From CAIWHR01 sp963726765 (GTDB taxonomy: Bacteria; Pseudomonadota; Gammaproteobacteria; Burkholderiales; Casimicrobiaceae), in contig CAVSDH010000014.1 of the NCBI GenBank assembly GCA_963726765.1, positions 186,001-250,000 of the forward strand: a stretch of 64,000 nt of DNA, written 5' to 3'. The translations under genes and the position numbers were made by a program. Under the pieces are notes generated by a model. That model was not told the origin of the DNA. It worked only from the letters and a program-made list of their open reading frames with translations, and ran no database searches. This document shows positions 22,084 through 32,403 of the stretch, one piece after another. How positions within the stretch are numbered: position 1 is the stretch's first letter; each line of letters opens with the position of its first letter.

Positions 22084-23213
22084 ACGCATTGATTCCAGCC
22101 GCTACCGCGCGCGGTGCGGTCGCCGTCGCACTGGTCGCGTTCGCGCTGGCCGGTTGCGAGACGACCACGTCGATCGGCAAGAAGATCGACTACAAGTCGG
22201 TCTCGACGACGCCGTCGCTCGAAATTCCCCCCGACCTCAAATCGCCGCAGTACGACGACCGCTACAACGTCTCGACCGCCTCGGGCCTCGCGGCGCGCGA
22301 CGCGACGAGGCCCAAGACAGGCGAACAGATCGCGCAGAACCAGATCGCCGACGCGAAGATCGTCAAGGAGGGCAACGCGCGGTGGCTGCACGTGAGGGCG
22401 ACCCCCGAGCAGGCGTGGAACATCACGCGGCAGTTCTGGCTCGACAACGGTTTCGTCCTCGCGAGCGAGCTTCCGAGCTTCGGCATCATGGAGACGGACT
22501 GGGCCGAAAACCGCGCGGAGATGCCTCCCGATTTCCTCCGCAGCACGATCGGCAAGTACGCCGATCTCTTCTATACGACCTACAAGCGCGAAAAATTCCA
22601 TTCGCGCGTCGAGCGCGGGACCGAGCAGGGGACGGTCGACATCTACGTGTCCAGCCGCGTCATGGAGCAGGTGCCGACGGCCAAGATCGACAATTCGTCG
22701 CCGGCCGCATTCGCGTGGGCCGTGCTGCCGCCCAATCCGGGTCTCGACGCCGAGTGGCTGGCGCGGCTGATGGTTCGCTTCGGCATTCCGGAGACACAGG
22801 CCACCGAGGCCGTGCGCACGGCCGGGCCGGGCGGTGTCGCGCCCGATCGCGCGCAGCTGCAGAAGGCACCCGACGGCGTCAACCAGCTCGTGCTGGACGA
22901 CAGCTTCGACCGCGCCTGGCGACGCGTCGGCCTGGCGCTCGACCGGATCGGATTCACCGTCGTCGACCGTGATCGTTCGAAAGGACAGTATTTCGTCCGC
23001 TACTCCGATCCGGAGGCGACGGCGAAGGACGAAGGCGTGCTCAGCAAGCTCATGTTCTGGAAGAGCAAGGACGAGAAGCCCGAGCAGTACCGCATCACGA
23101 TTGCGCAGGCCGACCCGCGCAGCGTAGTGACGGTGCAGGATCCCACCGGATCCCCGGACAAGAGCGTGAACGGCGAGAAGATCCTGACGCTTCTCAAGGA
23201 TCAGCTGAAGTAG
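22080..23213 (+). CDS. bamC: Outer membrane protein assembly factor BamC
   Basis: Lipoprotein subunit of the BAM complex that inserts beta-barrel proteins into the outer membrane. The 377-residue product has a lipobox LAGC with Cys26, the conserved unstructured N-terminal segment (LEIPPDLKSPQYDDRY) that contacts BamD, and two helix-grip domains. The ATG at 22080 forms ATGA with the dapA stop. Length fits the family. Confidence 0.92.
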   Translation: MNALIPAATARGAVAVALVAFALAGCETTTSIGKKIDYKSVSTTPSLEIPPDLKSPQYDDRYNVSTASGLAARDATRPKTGEQIAQNQIADAKIVKEGNARWLHVRATPEQAWNITRQFWLDNGFVLASELPSFGIMETDWAENRAEMPPDFLRSTIGKYADLFYTTYKREKFHSRVERGTEQGTVDIYVSSRVMEQVPTAKIDNSSPAAFAWAVLPPNPGLDAEWLARLMVRFGIPETQATEAVRTAGPGGVAPDRAQLQKAPDGVNQLVLDDSFDRAWRRVGLALDRIGFTVVDRDRSKGQYFVRYSDPEATAKDEGVLSKLMFWKSKDEKPEQYRITIAQADPRSVVTVQDPTGSPDKSVNGEKILTLLKDQLK

Positions 23214-23228
23214 CCCGGCGGGCTCCCG

Positions 23229-23993
23229 GTGAGGTTCGCATCCCTGGGCAGCGGCAGCGAGGGCAACGGGCTCGTCGTCGAGGCAGGCGCCACGCGCGTG
23301 CTGGTCGACTGCGGATTCGGCATTCGCGACGCCACGGCGCGCCTTGCGCGCCTCGGCCTTGCGCCCGGCGACCTGACCGCGATCCTCGTCACCCACGAGC
23401 ACTCGGACCACATCGGGGGCGTGCCTGCGTTTGCCGCCCGGCACGGGACAAAGGTGTGGGCGTCCTTCGGAACCCTGACCGCCGTCGCCGAGCGGTTCGA
23501 GGGGATGACGAATGTCTACGGCTTCGACAGTCACGAGCGATTCTCGATTGGCGCGCTCGAGATCGTTCCGATTCCGGTGCCGCACGACGCGCGCGAGCCC
23601 GTCCAGTACGTGATCGGCGACGGCGCGCACCGCCTGGGCATCCTCACCGACCTCGGCGTGTCGACACCGCATGTCGAGGGATGCCTCACCGGCTGCGAAG
23701 CGCTGGTCCTCGAGTGCAACCATGATCTCGACATGCTGGAAAACGGCAGCTACCCGTGGCCGCTCAAGAAGCGCATCGCGTCGCGCCTCGGGCATCTCGA
23801 CAATGTGACCGCGGCGGCGCTCCTCGCACGTCTCGACAACTCGAAGCTCGTGCACATCTTCGCGGCGCACCTTTCGCGCGAGAACAACACGCGGGAACTG
23901 GCCCGCGCCGCTCTCGCCGGGGCGCTCGGGTGTGCGCACGACTGGATAGGGATCGCCGAACAGGACGCGGGATTCGATTGGCGGGAAATCTGA
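23229..23993 (+). CDS. MBL-fold metallohydrolase (YycJ/WalJ-like)
   Basis: A 254-residue metallo-beta-lactamase-fold hydrolase with the metal motif THEHSDHIGG and further His/Asp ligands in PVPHDAREP and ILTDLGVST. A C-terminal HLSRENNT block marks the YycJ-type subgroup, some of which act as DNA exonucleases. It sits between bamC and purC, a common betaproteobacterial position. The GTG at 23229 is the start that begins the fold directly (MRFASLGSGSEGNG). Substrate unproven. Confidence 0.88.
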   Translation: MRFASLGSGSEGNGLVVEAGATRVLVDCGFGIRDATARLARLGLAPGDLTAILVTHEHSDHIGGVPAFAARHGTKVWASFGTLTAVAERFEGMTNVYGFDSHERFSIGALEIVPIPVPHDAREPVQYVIGDGAHRLGILTDLGVSTPHVEGCLTGCEALVLECNHDLDMLENGSYPWPLKKRIASRLGHLDNVTAAALLARLDNSKLVHIFAAHLSRENNTRELARAALAGALGCAHDWIGIAEQDAGFDWREI

Positions 23994-24004
23994 CGGGGAC
24001 GACG

Positions 24005-24728
24005 ATGGAAAAGCGGCAGGAACTCTACAAGGGCAAGGCGAAGACGGTCTACTCGACGGACGACCCGCGACATCTCGTCATGCATTACCGCGACGACGTG
24101 TCGGCGTTCGACGGCGCGAAGCTCGCGAAGCTGGACGGCAAAGGCGAGACCAACAACAAGATCAACGCATACGTGATGGGCAAGCTCGCGGCTGCGGGGG
24201 TGGCCACGCACTTCGTCCGCGTGCTGAACGAGCGCGAATCGCTGGTTCGCGCGATGAAGATGCTGCCGGTCGAGTGCGTCGTGCGCAACGTGTGCGCCGG
24301 CTCGATGGCGAAGCGCTACGGCATCGACGAGGGAACCAGGCTCGCGGAGCCGATTTTCGAATTCTTTCTGAAGAGCGATGCGCTGCACGATCCGCTGGTG
24401 AACGACGACCATATTCGCGTGCTGGGCTGGGCGAGCGCAGGGGAAATCGCGCAGATGAAGGCGCTCACGCACAAGGTGAACGGCGTGCTGAAGCCGCTGT
24501 TCGCCGCGTGCCGGCATCGATCTCGTCGATTACAAGCTCGAATTCGGGCATCCGACCGACGACCTCGCCGGACCGCTCGTATTGGGCGACGAGTTCACGC
24601 CGGACGGCTGCCGCCTCTGGGATGCGAAGACCGGCGAGAAGCTCGACAAGGACCGATTCCGGCGCGATCTCGGGTCCGTGATCGAGCATTACCGCGAAGT
24701 CGCGCGCCGCATCGGGGCGCCGCTGTGA
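24005..24728 (+). CDS. purC: SAICAR synthetase PurC, frameshifted
   Basis: Phosphoribosylaminoimidazole-succinocarboxamide synthase of purine biosynthesis. The first ~170 codons encode YKGKAKTVYSTDD, AFDGAKLAKLDGKGETNN and the VECVVRNVCAGSMAKRY block. The end (GIDLVDYKLEFG... to IGAPL) is in another frame. A single extra base near 24513 joins them to a normal 240-residue enzyme. PurC is needed for de novo purine synthesis, so a consensus error is the likelier explanation. It is preceded by the MBL gene with an 11-base gap. Confidence 0.92.
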
Positions 24729-24753
24729 GTGCGGCGGCTTCCTACCGCTAGGG

Positions 24754-25278
24754 TCAGATTCCGAGCACGGTGCCGGTGAGCCCGGGCTCGCCGGTCGCCC
24801 AGATTTCCTCGAACCGGTTGACGAGCGGGCCGGCCTGCTGCGGCGACTCGATCGCCAGCGCGGCGCGGGGCTGCTCGACGTGGAAGCGATGCAGGAAGTG
24901 GCGGCCGTCGACCAGCACGAGCGGGTCCGACGCGCCGCGCGCTTCGGGCCCCGTCCTGTAGATCGTCATCCGATCGCCGAACGATTTGAGCAGGACGAGA
25001 AGGCGCGGGCAGGACGACTCGAGCCATCGCGTTTCGTGCACGATGATCTCGAGCTTCGACGTGCGCGAGCGACGCAGAAACGCCGCGAGCCTGTCCGCGC
25101 GCGCCGGCGTGTTCCAGCCCATCCCCGACATGTCGTGATCGAACACGCGAATCGAATGCTGCGCGAGTCCGATGATTTCGTCGAGTGCCGCCACCTGCGC
25201 ACTCACCGTGACCAGCGATTCCTGTCGGGACTGCGGGGCCGGGACGGCGTCAGGCGGCGTCGGGGTCGAGGTAGCCAT
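24754..25278 (-). CDS. Hypothetical protein resembling a phospholipase D-like domain
   Basis: A 174-residue protein with a Pro/Thr-rich N terminus and an alpha/beta core (IRVFDHDMSGMGWN, LEIIVHETRWLES, DPLVLVDGRHFLHRFHVEQPRAALAIESP, LVNRFEEIW) that follows the layout of PLD-fold proteins. It lacks the HKD catalytic motif. It overlaps the end of the roxA-like gene by 29 bases, suggesting coupled expression. Function unknown. Confidence 0.55.
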   Translation of the reverse strand: MATSTPTPPDAVPAPQSRQESLVTVSAQVAALDEIIGLAQHSIRVFDHDMSGMGWNTPARADRLAAFLRRSRTSKLEIIVHETRWLESSCPRLLVLLKSFGDRMTIYRTGPEARGASDPLVLVDGRHFLHRFHVEQPRAALAIESPQQAGPLVNRFEEIWATGEPGLTGTVLGI

Positions 25279-26406
25279 GGCGATACCAATCGTACAACAG
25301 ATGAAGGATTCCCGGCGCGGCCGCGGCGATCGCGCTGCCGGGCAACGCGCGCTCGTTCGCGAGCCTCCGGAGCAGCGTCGCGCCGGGCGACGGCCAACGC
25401 AGTGCATCGCCGTTGACGAACAGCCAGGCGTCATCGTAGAGCAGCTGCGTGCGCCGATCGAGCCTCACACCGTGCCGGCGCGCCGCTGCGCGAAACGCGA
25501 GGAGCGAGCACGGTCGGTGCCGGCGGCGTGAAATAAACGGACGGCTTGGGGTCCGAGAGGAAGGTGCCGAGGAAACAATCGGCGTCGCGACGATCCCATC
25601 GTATCCGGTCGATCATCGCCGCGCATCGACTCTCGCATCGTCGCGCCGATCCGCGCAGGCTCCCCGGAGGCGCGCAGATCCGGATCGGCATAACGCCCGT
25701 CGAGGTCCACGCGGTCGCGTAGCCAGTCGAGAAACGCGGTGGCGAGCTCGGTGGCGGCCGGCGCGCGAAAGCCGATCGAATAGGTCATGCACGCGTCGAC
25801 GGCCGTGCCGTCATGCGCGTACGAAGGCGGCAGATAGAGCATGTCTCCGGGACCGAGGATGTCGTCGTGCGCGGGCGCGAAGCGGCGCAGGATCTTGAGG
25901 GGCAGTCGCGGACGCAGGGCGAGATCCGTCTGGCGGCCATAGCGCCACCGCCGCCGACCCGCTCCCTGCAGCAGGAACACATCGTACGAATCGACGTGCG
26001 GCCCGACGCCGCCTCCGGGCGCGGCGAGGCTCACCATGACGTCGTCCAGCCGCGCGAATGGCAGGAAGGCGAAGCGACGGAGCAACGTGTCGGTTTCCGC
26101 GGAATGGAGATTGACGCCCTGGACCAGCAACGTCCAGTCGCGCTCGGGCAACGCGCCGAAGTCGGCGCGCCGGAAAGGTCCGTGCGCGAGCGACCAGCGC
26201 CCGCCTTCGCGGACGACGAGCCGCGACTCGACGTCGTCGCGCATCGCAAGGGTTGCGAGTTGCCGCGACGTGAACAGGCCGCGAAAACCGGGCAGCGCAG
26301 AACGGACGACGAGCGCGTTCTTCTGCCAGAACCTGCGCATGAAGGTGGGGATCGTGCGTCCGCCGAGAATGGGCAGACGCGTGTCGTTCTGCATTGCGGC
26401 GGGCAT
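25250..26406 (-). CDS. roxA: RoxA-like JmjC/cupin ribosomal protein hydroxylase, two frameshifts
   Basis: Fe(II)/2-oxoglutarate oxygenase of the YcfD/RoxA family, which hydroxylates an arginine of ribosomal protein L16. The metal motif HVD in GVGPHVDSYDVFLLQ and the distal His in PPSYAHDGTA are intact, followed by the C-terminal dimerisation/winged-helix part. The reading frame changes twice, near 25622 and 25505. An extra base at each gives a continuous 384-residue protein ending YRHGYLDPDAA. ATGs at 26406 and 26394 are both possible. The candidate -10 TATAAT (26418-26413) favours the shorter form. Confidence 0.82.
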
Positions 26407-26520
26407 CGCCCAATTATAGCGGTGGCGTCAGTTACAATGATCGGCCGGCCGCGGCGCGAATGCGCGGCCGCGCGCTTGCCGGCTGCGACGCGCCGCACTT
26501 CCCATCCTCCCGGAGCCTCG

Positions 26521-27009
26521 ATGAATATCTTCACCAACACCGTAGTGACGATGACGTTCGAACTCTTCGACAGCGAAGGTACGCTGCTCGAGGCGACGTC
26601 CGAACCCATCACGTACCTGCATGGCGGACACTCGGGGATGCTGCCGAAGCTCGAGGAGGCGCTCAGCCTCAAGAAGGTCGGCGATGCCGTGTCGGTCGAC
26701 GTCGAACCCGTGGACGCCTTTGGCGACTACGATCCCGAGCTCGTCAAGATCGAGCCTGTCGGCCAACTTCCCGCCGAGGTCGCAGTCGGAATGCAGTTCG
26801 AGGCATTCGCGAAACCGGACGACGAGCCGGGCAGCGGGATCGTGTTCACGGTCACCGATATCGCCGACGGGAAAGTCGTGCTCGACGGCAACCATCCGTG
26901 GGCGGGAAAGCGTCTGCGGTTCGACTGCCGGATCCTCGGCGTGCGCGCAGCGACGGAGGAGGAGGTCGAACACGGGCACGTTCACGGCGAGCACGGACAT
27001 CACCATTGA
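26521..27009 (+). CDS. SlyD-like FKBP-type peptidyl-prolyl isomerase
   Basis: Cytoplasmic prolyl isomerase/chaperone of 162 residues. The FKBP half-domains flank an IF (chaperone) insert: YLHGGHSGMLPKLEEAL and DAFGDYDPELVKIEP precede it, and VVLDGNHPWAGKRLRFD follows. The tail is His-rich (HGHVHGEHGHHH), which in SlyD binds nickel. The ATG at 26521 begins the standard N terminus. It is divergent from roxA. A +10-type TACAAT at 26433-26438 may drive it. Confidence 0.92.
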   Translation: MNIFTNTVVTMTFELFDSEGTLLEATSEPITYLHGGHSGMLPKLEEALSLKKVGDAVSVDVEPVDAFGDYDPELVKIEPVGQLPAEVAVGMQFEAFAKPDDEPGSGIVFTVTDIADGKVVLDGNHPWAGKRLRFDCRILGVRAATEEEVEHGHVHGEHGHHH

Positions 27010-27097
27010 AGGAAATCGAATCGCGGGAAGTCGGCGCCATCTCCGGATCGCCCGGAGAATCCGCAATTTGCGTGTGAGAGATTCCGGCGGGTAGCCT

Positions 27098-27860
27098 TCA
27101 CTTTCCCAGCACGGCGAGCGCGCTGCGCATCGGCACGCTGGAGATCCTGATAGTCCCGCCGAGCGGGTCGTTCATCTCCTCGATCAGGAATACGGCGGTT
27201 GCGACCGCAAGCGCGCCGAGGACGAGAGCGGTTGTCGCAGTGGCATTTCGCGGCGCAAACAGCCCGAAGCTCGCGAACATGCCTGCGAGCCAGAACACGA
27301 GCACGGCCAGAAACACCGGCGGCGTTCCGCTGCCCGCCTGCTCGACCGCGTTCCAGCGCGCCTGCCGGATCTCATAGCTCAACTCCAGGGCGCGCGCCTT
27401 CAGCGAGCGCTGCAGGTCGTTGACCGGCGAGAGCGGCTGGATCTTGAGCGGAATCTGCTCTGCCGACGACGACCCGCGCAAGGTCTCCTCGGCGGTTCCG
27501 TGGCCACCGCCCTCGGGAAACAGCTCGCCGGATTCGCGCCGCATAGGCGTCGCGCAGCGCCTCGCGCACGTGCTGGGCTTCCGGCCCGTACTCCGCGAGC
27601 GTACGGTCGAGGAGGATGACCTTCACGGCGGACTGCCGGAACTCCTCTCCGATCGTGTCGAACGAATTCTTCGCCGATGCGATCAGCAGCCCCAGCACCA
27701 GCGCGGACAGCGTCGCCAGCAATCCGGCAACGAGCTTGATGGTGTCCTTCGACGGTTCGCTCAGGTGATGCTCGGGCAACAGGCCGCGAAGGCCCATGCC
27801 CGCGAGTGCGCCGCCGGCGACACAGCAGAACGTGATCAACGCAATCGTCCATGAGTTCAT
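27098..27860 (-). CDS. DUF4239-like membrane protein, frameshifted
   Basis: Membrane protein with two N-terminal helices (TIALITFCCVAGGALAGMG; LVAGLLATLSALVLGLLIASA), a large soluble middle domain and two C-terminal helices (FLAVLVFWLAGMFASFGLFA; TALVLGALAVATAVFLIEEM), the pattern of DUF4239 (bestrophin-like) proteins. The N-terminal 110 codons and the rest are in different frames. One extra G near 27540 joins them as AYARESGELFPEGG, giving 253 residues. Function unknown. Confidence 0.72.
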
Positions 27861-28058
27861 GCGCCGTGCCCCTCCGTTGGTCGCCGGATTCTATCCCGCG
27901 TCGCTTCATGCGCCATCCGGAATCTACCATCGGCCCACTGCAGCCATCGACACGCGTGTCCTCGTGTCCGGGGTTTCCAGTGGGGGCGATCCGCCGGAAT
28001 CGAGCCCATTCGAACCGCGCCGGCGAATCGCATCGGCACTCGGCAACGCACTCCGGAG

Positions 28059-29273
28059 CTAGACGACAGGACGCCGTCTCGCCGTGGCCATCACGACGGC
28101 CAGGAACACCAGGATGCCGATCACGCCGATCGCAGCCTCGACGTTGAGCATTCCGGCGGCGCCCCATCGCTCGTACGCCGCACCGTTGATCACCGTCATG
28201 TAGGCGATCGGCATGTTCGAGAGCGAGGCGAACAGGTTGTATTTCGTGGCGGCGGCGCCGAGCCCGATCGCTTCCAGCACGACCGCCGTAAAGCCGGCGT
28301 AGGCGAGCCCCTGGATGAAGGAGTACGCGAGCGTGAACACGACATACATGGACTCGGTGCGTGGCGCGTACGCCATCGCCACCGCGCACAGCACCATCAT
28401 GAGACCGTAGAGCGCGTACGCGGTCTTGCGGTCCAGGCGATCGCTGCCATACCCGCCGGCGAGACATCCGATCGCCGAAACGATGCCGCCCAGCACGCCG
28501 GTCACCAGCGCCACCGTGCCCGCGGAGGCGTGCCAGTCGTCGGCCACCGCGGACCACAGGTTCGACGCCGCGCCAGATCCAATTGGAAGAAAGCAGATGA
28601 GAAGCGCGAGGAACCCGGCGCGCGATCGAGTGACCTGCCAGAGATCCTTCAATACGGACATCAGCACGCGACCGTAATGCCCGGTTCGCGGCATCGGGGG
28701 CGGCTCCGGCACGAACTTGAGCGCTGCCATGCAGAGCGCGCACGACGCGGCAAGGATGGCGCCGGCCATCCACGGATCGGGCAGCGCTTGCGCGAGCCAG
28801 AGCCCCGCGCCGCCGCCCACGCCGTTGCCGCCAAGATTGCCGGCCTGAAACCAGCCGCTGGCCCGGCCTTTCTGCGCCGCGGGCGTGCCATAGACCAGGA
28901 GACTTTCGGTCGCCATCGCGAGAAACGTGACGGCAACGTTCGACACCAGTACCGCGACGTAGAGCAGCCAAAGCGAATGCTGGTCCGACGCCGCTGCCCC
29001 GGTCGCGAAGATGCCGAGGGCGCTCACCACGGACGCGAGCACATACCAGCGCTTGCGTGACAGCGTCGTATCCGCGACGGGCGCCCACAGGAACTTCCAG
29101 CTCTGCGGAATCAGGCTGACCGCCACGAGTGCAGCCACCTCGTCGATGCTCACGCCCGCCTGCGTCAACTGGTAGCCGATCGCCACCGTGAGGTAACCGC
29201 CCATCGCCCCGAAGGGAAATATCAGGAACAGAAAGACGATCGGGTGCGCGGAGTTCGTGCGCTTTGTCGTCAA
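28059..29273 (-). CDS. MFS transporter (AmpG/PAT-like)
   Basis: Inner-membrane carrier of 404 residues with about 12 predicted helices. The sequence PQSWKFLWAPVADTT in the loop after helix 2 and the absence of sugar-transporter motifs point to the AmpG/acetyl-CoA transporter (PAT) branch. It ends 185 bases before nothing else on its strand and starts 129 bases from the dehydratase stop. Its substrate cannot be told; a muropeptide permease is one option. Confidence 0.78.
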   Translation of the reverse strand: MTTKRTNSAHPIVFLFLIFPFGAMGGYLTVAIGYQLTQAGVSIDEVAALVAVSLIPQSWKFLWAPVADTTLSRKRWYVLASVVSALGIFATGAAASDQHSLWLLYVAVLVSNVAVTFLAMATESLLVYGTPAAQKGRASGWFQAGNLGGNGVGGGAGLWLAQALPDPWMAGAILAASCALCMAALKFVPEPPPMPRTGHYGRVLMSVLKDLWQVTRSRAGFLALLICFLPIGSGAASNLWSAVADDWHASAGTVALVTGVLGGIVSAIGCLAGGYGSDRLDRKTAYALYGLMMVLCAVAMAYAPRTESMYVVFTLAYSFIQGLAYAGFTAVVLEAIGLGAAATKYNLFASLSNMPIAYMTVINGAAYERWGAAGMLNVEAAIGVIGILVFLAVVMATARRRPVV

Positions 29274-29402
29274 GGGTCGGGTGACGCGCGGAGATCTGGG
29301 TGAGCTGCCAGGAATCGTGCGGCGGTGGGCAGGACGCGCCTCCGCCGCGCGGTCAGGTGTCCAGTCGGGACGATGCCAGGAGGGTGCCGCCGCAGGCCGG
29401 CT

Positions 29403-30386
29403 TCACGCTAACCGCCGGTCGATTCCAGAATCTCGCAATACTTTCCGGAGGTCGATGTTGCCACCGGAGACGATCGCGACGATCGGCCCCTGGCCCGCCT
29501 TGCCCGTCAGTGCCGCCGCCAGGGAAAGCGCACCCGCGCCTTCGGAAATGACGCGCGACTTTTCCGCGATGAGTCGCATCGCGTGTTTTGTCTGCTCGAG
29601 AGAAACGACGATGCAGCCATCGACCACCGGTTTCATTCTCTCCCACATGCGCGGAAAGACGCTCTGTCCTCCGGCGCCGTCGACGAACGACGGCTTCCAG
29701 TCCGGAAACGACTGCGCAGACCCCATGGCGAACGATCGGGCGACGGGGGCAGCGGTCTCCGGCTCGGCTCCCCATATCCTTACGTCCGGTTTCATGGCCT
29801 TGACTGCACTGCCGACGCCGGTGATGAGTCCGCCGCCACCGATTCCGGCAATGACCGCGACCGTGTCCGGCGCATCCTCCAGGATCTCGAGGCCCATCGT
29901 GCCGTGTCCGGCGATGAAGTTGTGATCGTCGAACGGGTGCACGAACGTCCCCTCGACGCCGGGGAATGAGCGCTCGTCCAACGCCTTCCACGCCACGGTG
30001 TACGGCACGAGGACGAGCCTTGCGCCGAGCGCCTTCATTCGATCGATCTTGGAGGCGGGCGCGGACTCGATCGCAACCACGGTGCATGGCACGCCGGCCT
30101 TCCGTGCGGCGTACGCGACGCCTTGACCGGCATTGCCCGCGCTGATCGTCCACACGCCGCGCCTGCGCTCGGCGTCGGTGAGCATCGCCACGGCATTCGC
30201 CGCGCCCCGAAGCTTGTACGCGTTGATCGGTTGCAGGTTTTCCAGTTTGAGCCGGATGTCGGGATAGCCGGGCCCCAGCTCGAGGCGGACGAGCGGCGTG
30301 CGAACGATGGTCTGCGCAATTCGCTGGCGCGCGTCGCGAATCTCGCCGAGTTCAATCGGGCGGACAGGCGCGGGGGCACTGGGCAT
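29403..30386 (-). CDS. Threonine/serine dehydratase-like PLP enzyme
   Basis: Fold-type II PLP enzyme of 327 residues. The cofactor lysine lies in NAYKLRGAANA, the phosphate-binding glycine loop is GIGGGGLITG, and the catalytic Ser/Asn region ISAGNAGQGVAYAA matches threonine dehydratase or serine racemase. There is no C-terminal ACT regulatory domain, so it is a catabolic-type enzyme. Specificity (threonine, serine or a related amino acid) is not decided by sequence. Confidence 0.85.
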   Translation of the reverse strand: MPSAPAPVRPIELGEIRDARQRIAQTIVRTPLVRLELGPGYPDIRLKLENLQPINAYKLRGAANAVAMLTDAERRRGVWTISAGNAGQGVAYAARKAGVPCTVVAIESAPASKIDRMKALGARLVLVPYTVAWKALDERSFPGVEGTFVHPFDDHNFIAGHGTMGLEILEDAPDTVAVIAGIGGGGLITGVGSAVKAMKPDVRIWGAEPETAAPVARSFAMGSAQSFPDWKPSFVDGAGGQSVFPRMWERMKPVVDGCIVVSLEQTKHAMRLIAEKSRVISEGAGALSLAAALTGKAGQGPIVAIVSGGNIDLRKVLRDSGIDRRLA

Positions 30387-30638
30387 GATGGATTACTTCC
30401 GTCGCTCCGAGGCGGGCAAGTGAGGCAATGGGAGCGATGAGTCTATCCTGTGGCGACCATCAACGGCGATCTCCGAGCTGGAGTTCGAAGGTCGCCCGCT
30501 CGCATGCACTTGACGCAGCCAGCGGTCGACCTGCGGTGAAAGGGGCGCCCGCGCAGCGGGGATGGTCGATCCGCCGACTGCGACGGGCGCGTGAAGGGTC
30601 GCGGTCTCCCGCGGCGCCGCGTACGACGACACGCCCGC

Positions 30639-32228
30639 TTACTGGCTTCCGAACAGGTTCTGGGGGATGCCTGCCGCCGCGAAAATGTGGTCGCGCGAGG
30701 CTTCGAGCTGCTGGCGCAGATGAGGCAGGTCGACACCGACCAGCTTGCCCTTCCACTTGCGAACCTTGCCCGCGACGATCACGGTCTCGACATTCGTGCG
30801 GTCCATCAGCGACACGACCGCTCCGGGCACCTGGTTGAGCGGCGCAACGTTGATCGCGGTGGCGTCGAGGATGATGATGTCGGCTTCCTTGCCCGGGGTG
30901 AGCGAACCGACCTTGCCATCGAGCCGCAGGTGCTTTGCGCCATTCATGGTGCCGAAGCGCAGCACGTCGCGCGTGTTGAGCAGGGGCGGCGTACCGCTGG
31001 CGGGCGTCGGCCACTGGTTCGGGTATTCGAAGGTTCCCTGCTCGAGGATCATCTGGTTCACGACCATGCGCTGCATGTTCATGCAAACGCGCATCTGCGT
31101 GAAGAAGTCCGCCGTCATGGTGCACTCCACGTCGGTGCTGAGGGACGGCTCCATGCCCAGACTCTGCATCTTCAGCATGGGCGGCATGCCGTGGCGCATG
31201 TTCATTTCGATCGGGAACGCGATCGAGACCTGGACGCCCTTGTCCTTCACCGCCTGCCAGCCCTTGTCGGACATCCCGGTCATGTGGATGAACAGGTTGT
31301 CAGGCCCGAGTCCGATGTCGTTGTTGATGCCGCCCGTGCCATCGGCGAGATCGTCGAGGGTCGGGCGTATGCCGAACGGGGAGAGGATGTGCGCCGCGAT
31401 CTGGAGGCCGAGCTGGCGCCCGATCGTCCAGGACTGCGTCATGGTCGGGTCCCCGAGGTAGACCTCGCCGCCCATGATCATGTGGACGAGCTGATCGGAA
31501 GAAGAGAACCATTGTTTCTTGATGCGCACCGCGTCCTGCGGATATTGATTGCCGGCAACGCCGCCCGCGCTCTCGAAGTAACCGAATGCGGCGCGGCGTC
31601 CCGTGTCGAACAGCGCCTGGATGGCGGCGTCGGAGTGCGCGGGCGAATGATGGATCTGCGAGATGTCGTGCACCGTCGTGACACCATCGTCGAGCTGGCT
31701 CAAGCCGCCGAACAGCTCGTTGATGTACACGTCCTGCGGACGGTAGACAGGGGCGAACTTCAGCAGAATGTATTCATAGTACGTTTTCTCCGCGCTCGGA
31801 CTACCCGATCCGTCGTTGATCAGGATTCCGTCGGCGAGGAAGCTCCGCAGCGCCGTTTCGAACTGGTGATGGTGCGTATCGATGAAGCCCGGCATGACGA
31901 TGCGGCCGCGCGCGTCGATCACCGCCGCGCCGCCCGCGTGCAGGCTCGGCCCGACGGCGACGATTTTCCTGCCCTCGACCAGCACGTCGGCCTGGGCGAA
32001 ATCGCCGACCTTCGGATCCATCGACATCACGGCGCCGCCACGGATGATGTAGCGCCGACCCGGCTTGCCGCTGTCCTCGGGCTCGCCCCCGCCATCGGCC
32101 GCGGCGGGACGCGCCGCGAACAGGTTGAGACCCGCGGCGGCGACGCCGGTCGCCGTCGTGGCCTTCAGAAAATTTCGTCGTGAGACGTGATGGTCCTGCG
32201 GGTTACCCTCATCGCACAGTCTGCACAT
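30639..32228 (-). CDS. Tat-exported amidohydrolase-family enzyme
   Basis: Metal-dependent hydrolase of 529 residues, cytosine-deaminase/atrazine-chlorohydrolase-like. A twin-arginine signal SRRNFLKAT at about residues 16-24 precedes an Ala-rich h-region, so it is exported folded. The amidohydrolase domain has the HxH motif in GFIDTHHHQFE, and ends with the LTPGKEADIIILDA beta-sandwich return. Before the Tat motif is an unusual MCRLCDEGN with a CxxC pair. The ATG at 32228 was chosen because it keeps the Tat motif near the N terminus. Substrate unknown. Confidence 0.85.
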   Translation of the reverse strand: MCRLCDEGNPQDHHVSRRNFLKATTATGVAAAGLNLFAARPAAADGGGEPEDSGKPGRRYIIRGGAVMSMDPKVGDFAQADVLVEGRKIVAVGPSLHAGGAAVIDARGRIVMPGFIDTHHHQFETALRSFLADGILINDGSGSPSAEKTYYEYILLKFAPVYRPQDVYINELFGGLSQLDDGVTTVHDISQIHHSPAHSDAAIQALFDTGRRAAFGYFESAGGVAGNQYPQDAVRIKKQWFSSSDQLVHMIMGGEVYLGDPTMTQSWTIGRQLGLQIAAHILSPFGIRPTLDDLADGTGGINNDIGLGPDNLFIHMTGMSDKGWQAVKDKGVQVSIAFPIEMNMRHGMPPMLKMQSLGMEPSLSTDVECTMTADFFTQMRVCMNMQRMVVNQMILEQGTFEYPNQWPTPASGTPPLLNTRDVLRFGTMNGAKHLRLDGKVGSLTPGKEADIIILDATAINVAPLNQVPGAVVSLMDRTNVETVIVAGKVRKWKGKLVGVDLPHLRQQLEASRDHIFAAAGIPQNLFGSQ

Positions 32229-32403
32229 TTCGGTATCCCCCTCGAATGCGAGTCGTTCGGATTGACAACCCGCTGGCTCATTCTGGGGTCGATCCGCGCT
32301 GGTGTAAATCGCAGCGTGGGGATGTTGCGCTGCAACGAATCTGTGACCGGAGCGGCTGTCCGGTGCCTGGCGCTCGCGATGCGAGGACGGTCTCCGCGCC
32401 TCG

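Noticed and set aside
21732..23939. A 735-codon minus-strand frame opposite dapA, bamC and the MBL gene
   Set aside because: It is antisense to three conserved genes and has no signal or motif of its own.
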